From positions 62,001-126,000 of the forward strand of contig NZ_JDFF01000022.1 of the NCBI RefSeq assembly GCF_000565015.1: a DNA stretch of 64,000 bases, written 5' to 3'. The number at the start of each line of letters is the position of its first letter. Positions within the stretch are counted from its first letter, which is position 1. Below the pieces are notes generated by a model, which did no database searches, was not told the origin of the DNA, and was given only the letters and a program-made list of their open reading frames with translations. A program made the translations under genes and the position numbers. Shown one piece after another: positions 63,873 to 64,000 of the stretch. This DNA comes from Porphyromonas catoniae ATCC 51270 (GTDB lineage Bacteria > Bacteroidota > Bacteroidia > Bacteroidales > Porphyromonadaceae).

Positions 63873-64000
63873 CTAATCGTGTGATGTAACGAATGAGCTG
63901 AGCAGAGCCAGAGCAAGGAGCGAGAGCAACCAAGAGAAGACATAACCAGCTCCTAGGCTAATCAGGGTATATGCCCCTCGTATCATAGCCCCAGCCTCTA
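63873..64000 (-). CDS. mreD: C-terminal end of a membrane protein, probably MreD (cut by window edge)
   Basis: Only the last 42 residues are seen, ending AYTLISLGAGYVFSWLLSLL ... VTSHD before a TAG stop at 63873-63875. The sequence is strongly hydrophobic. Position directly before mrdA-rodA and the usual mreB-mreC-mreD-mrdA-rodA order point to MreD. The sequence alone does not prove it. Confidence 0.55.
   Translation of the reverse strand, partial: EAGAMIRGAYTLISLGAGYVFSWLLSLLALALLSSFVTSHD

Overview
The window (about 52% GC by eye) looks like a chromosome segment of a Bacteroidetes bacterium, most probably a Porphyromonas. The evidence is a SusC/RagA-type TonB-dependent receptor, promoters of the Bacteroidetes form TTTG-N19-TAnnTTTG, a tmRNA encoding the tag GENNYALAA, the gene order tRNA-Thr / tuf / tRNA-Trp / secE / nusG / rplKAJL / rpoBC, OmpA-type outer membrane proteins and a tyrosine-tailed BY-kinase. 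Species cannot be fixed from sequence reading alone.

Layout. 1-2793: 3'-truncated SusC-like receptor on the minus strand. 3868-5683: AraC regulator and a lipoprotein with two SnoaL-like domains (plus). 5928-19036: one long minus-strand translation/transcription operon, from a strong promoter before tRNA-Thr through tuf, tRNA-Trp, secE, nusG, four ribosomal proteins, rpoB and rpoC, with stable hairpins between segments. 19792-23538: minus-strand nuclease, BioG-like esterase, DUF695 protein, FolE and a SPOR protein. 23808-24213: tmRNA. 24482-35589: minus-strand GH2 beta-galactosidase, an epimerase / MlaD / amidase group, UvrB and an MscS channel. 35888-46498: mostly plus-strand genes: OmpA lipoprotein, GH29 fucosidase, low-molecular-weight tyrosine phosphatase, Pth, malic enzyme, (purN on minus), acpP-fabF-rnc and a major OmpA-like protein. 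46750-60018: exopolysaccharide/capsule locus with five to six glycosyltransferases, a Wzy-like membrane protein, an initiating sugar-phosphate transferase, Wza-like lipoprotein, Wzc-like BY-kinase, an HprK-like kinase and an S26-like peptidase. 60490-64000: rodA, PBP2 and the end of a probable mreD (minus).

How the genes work together. The EPS locus has initiation, extension, polymerisation and export functions but no recognisable Wzx flippase. Its BY-kinase and the phosphatase 16 kb upstream resemble the Ptk1/Ltp1 pair known from P. gingivalis. GH2 and GH29 enzymes and the SusC receptor suggest use of host glycans.

The most unusual signal is a set of short intergenic arrays, each about 90-115 bp. 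Each array is built of four to five 17-19-bp imperfect palindromes at an exact 23- or 24-nt period. Three sequence families occupy six loci (3411, 19225, 60226; 28742, 52238; 40242), and a degenerate relative lies inside the rpoB-rpoC gap. The sequence differs between families but the geometry (inverted half-sites about every 11.5-12 nt) and size are the same. The first array ends in a perfect 44-bp palindrome. I do not know a function for them.
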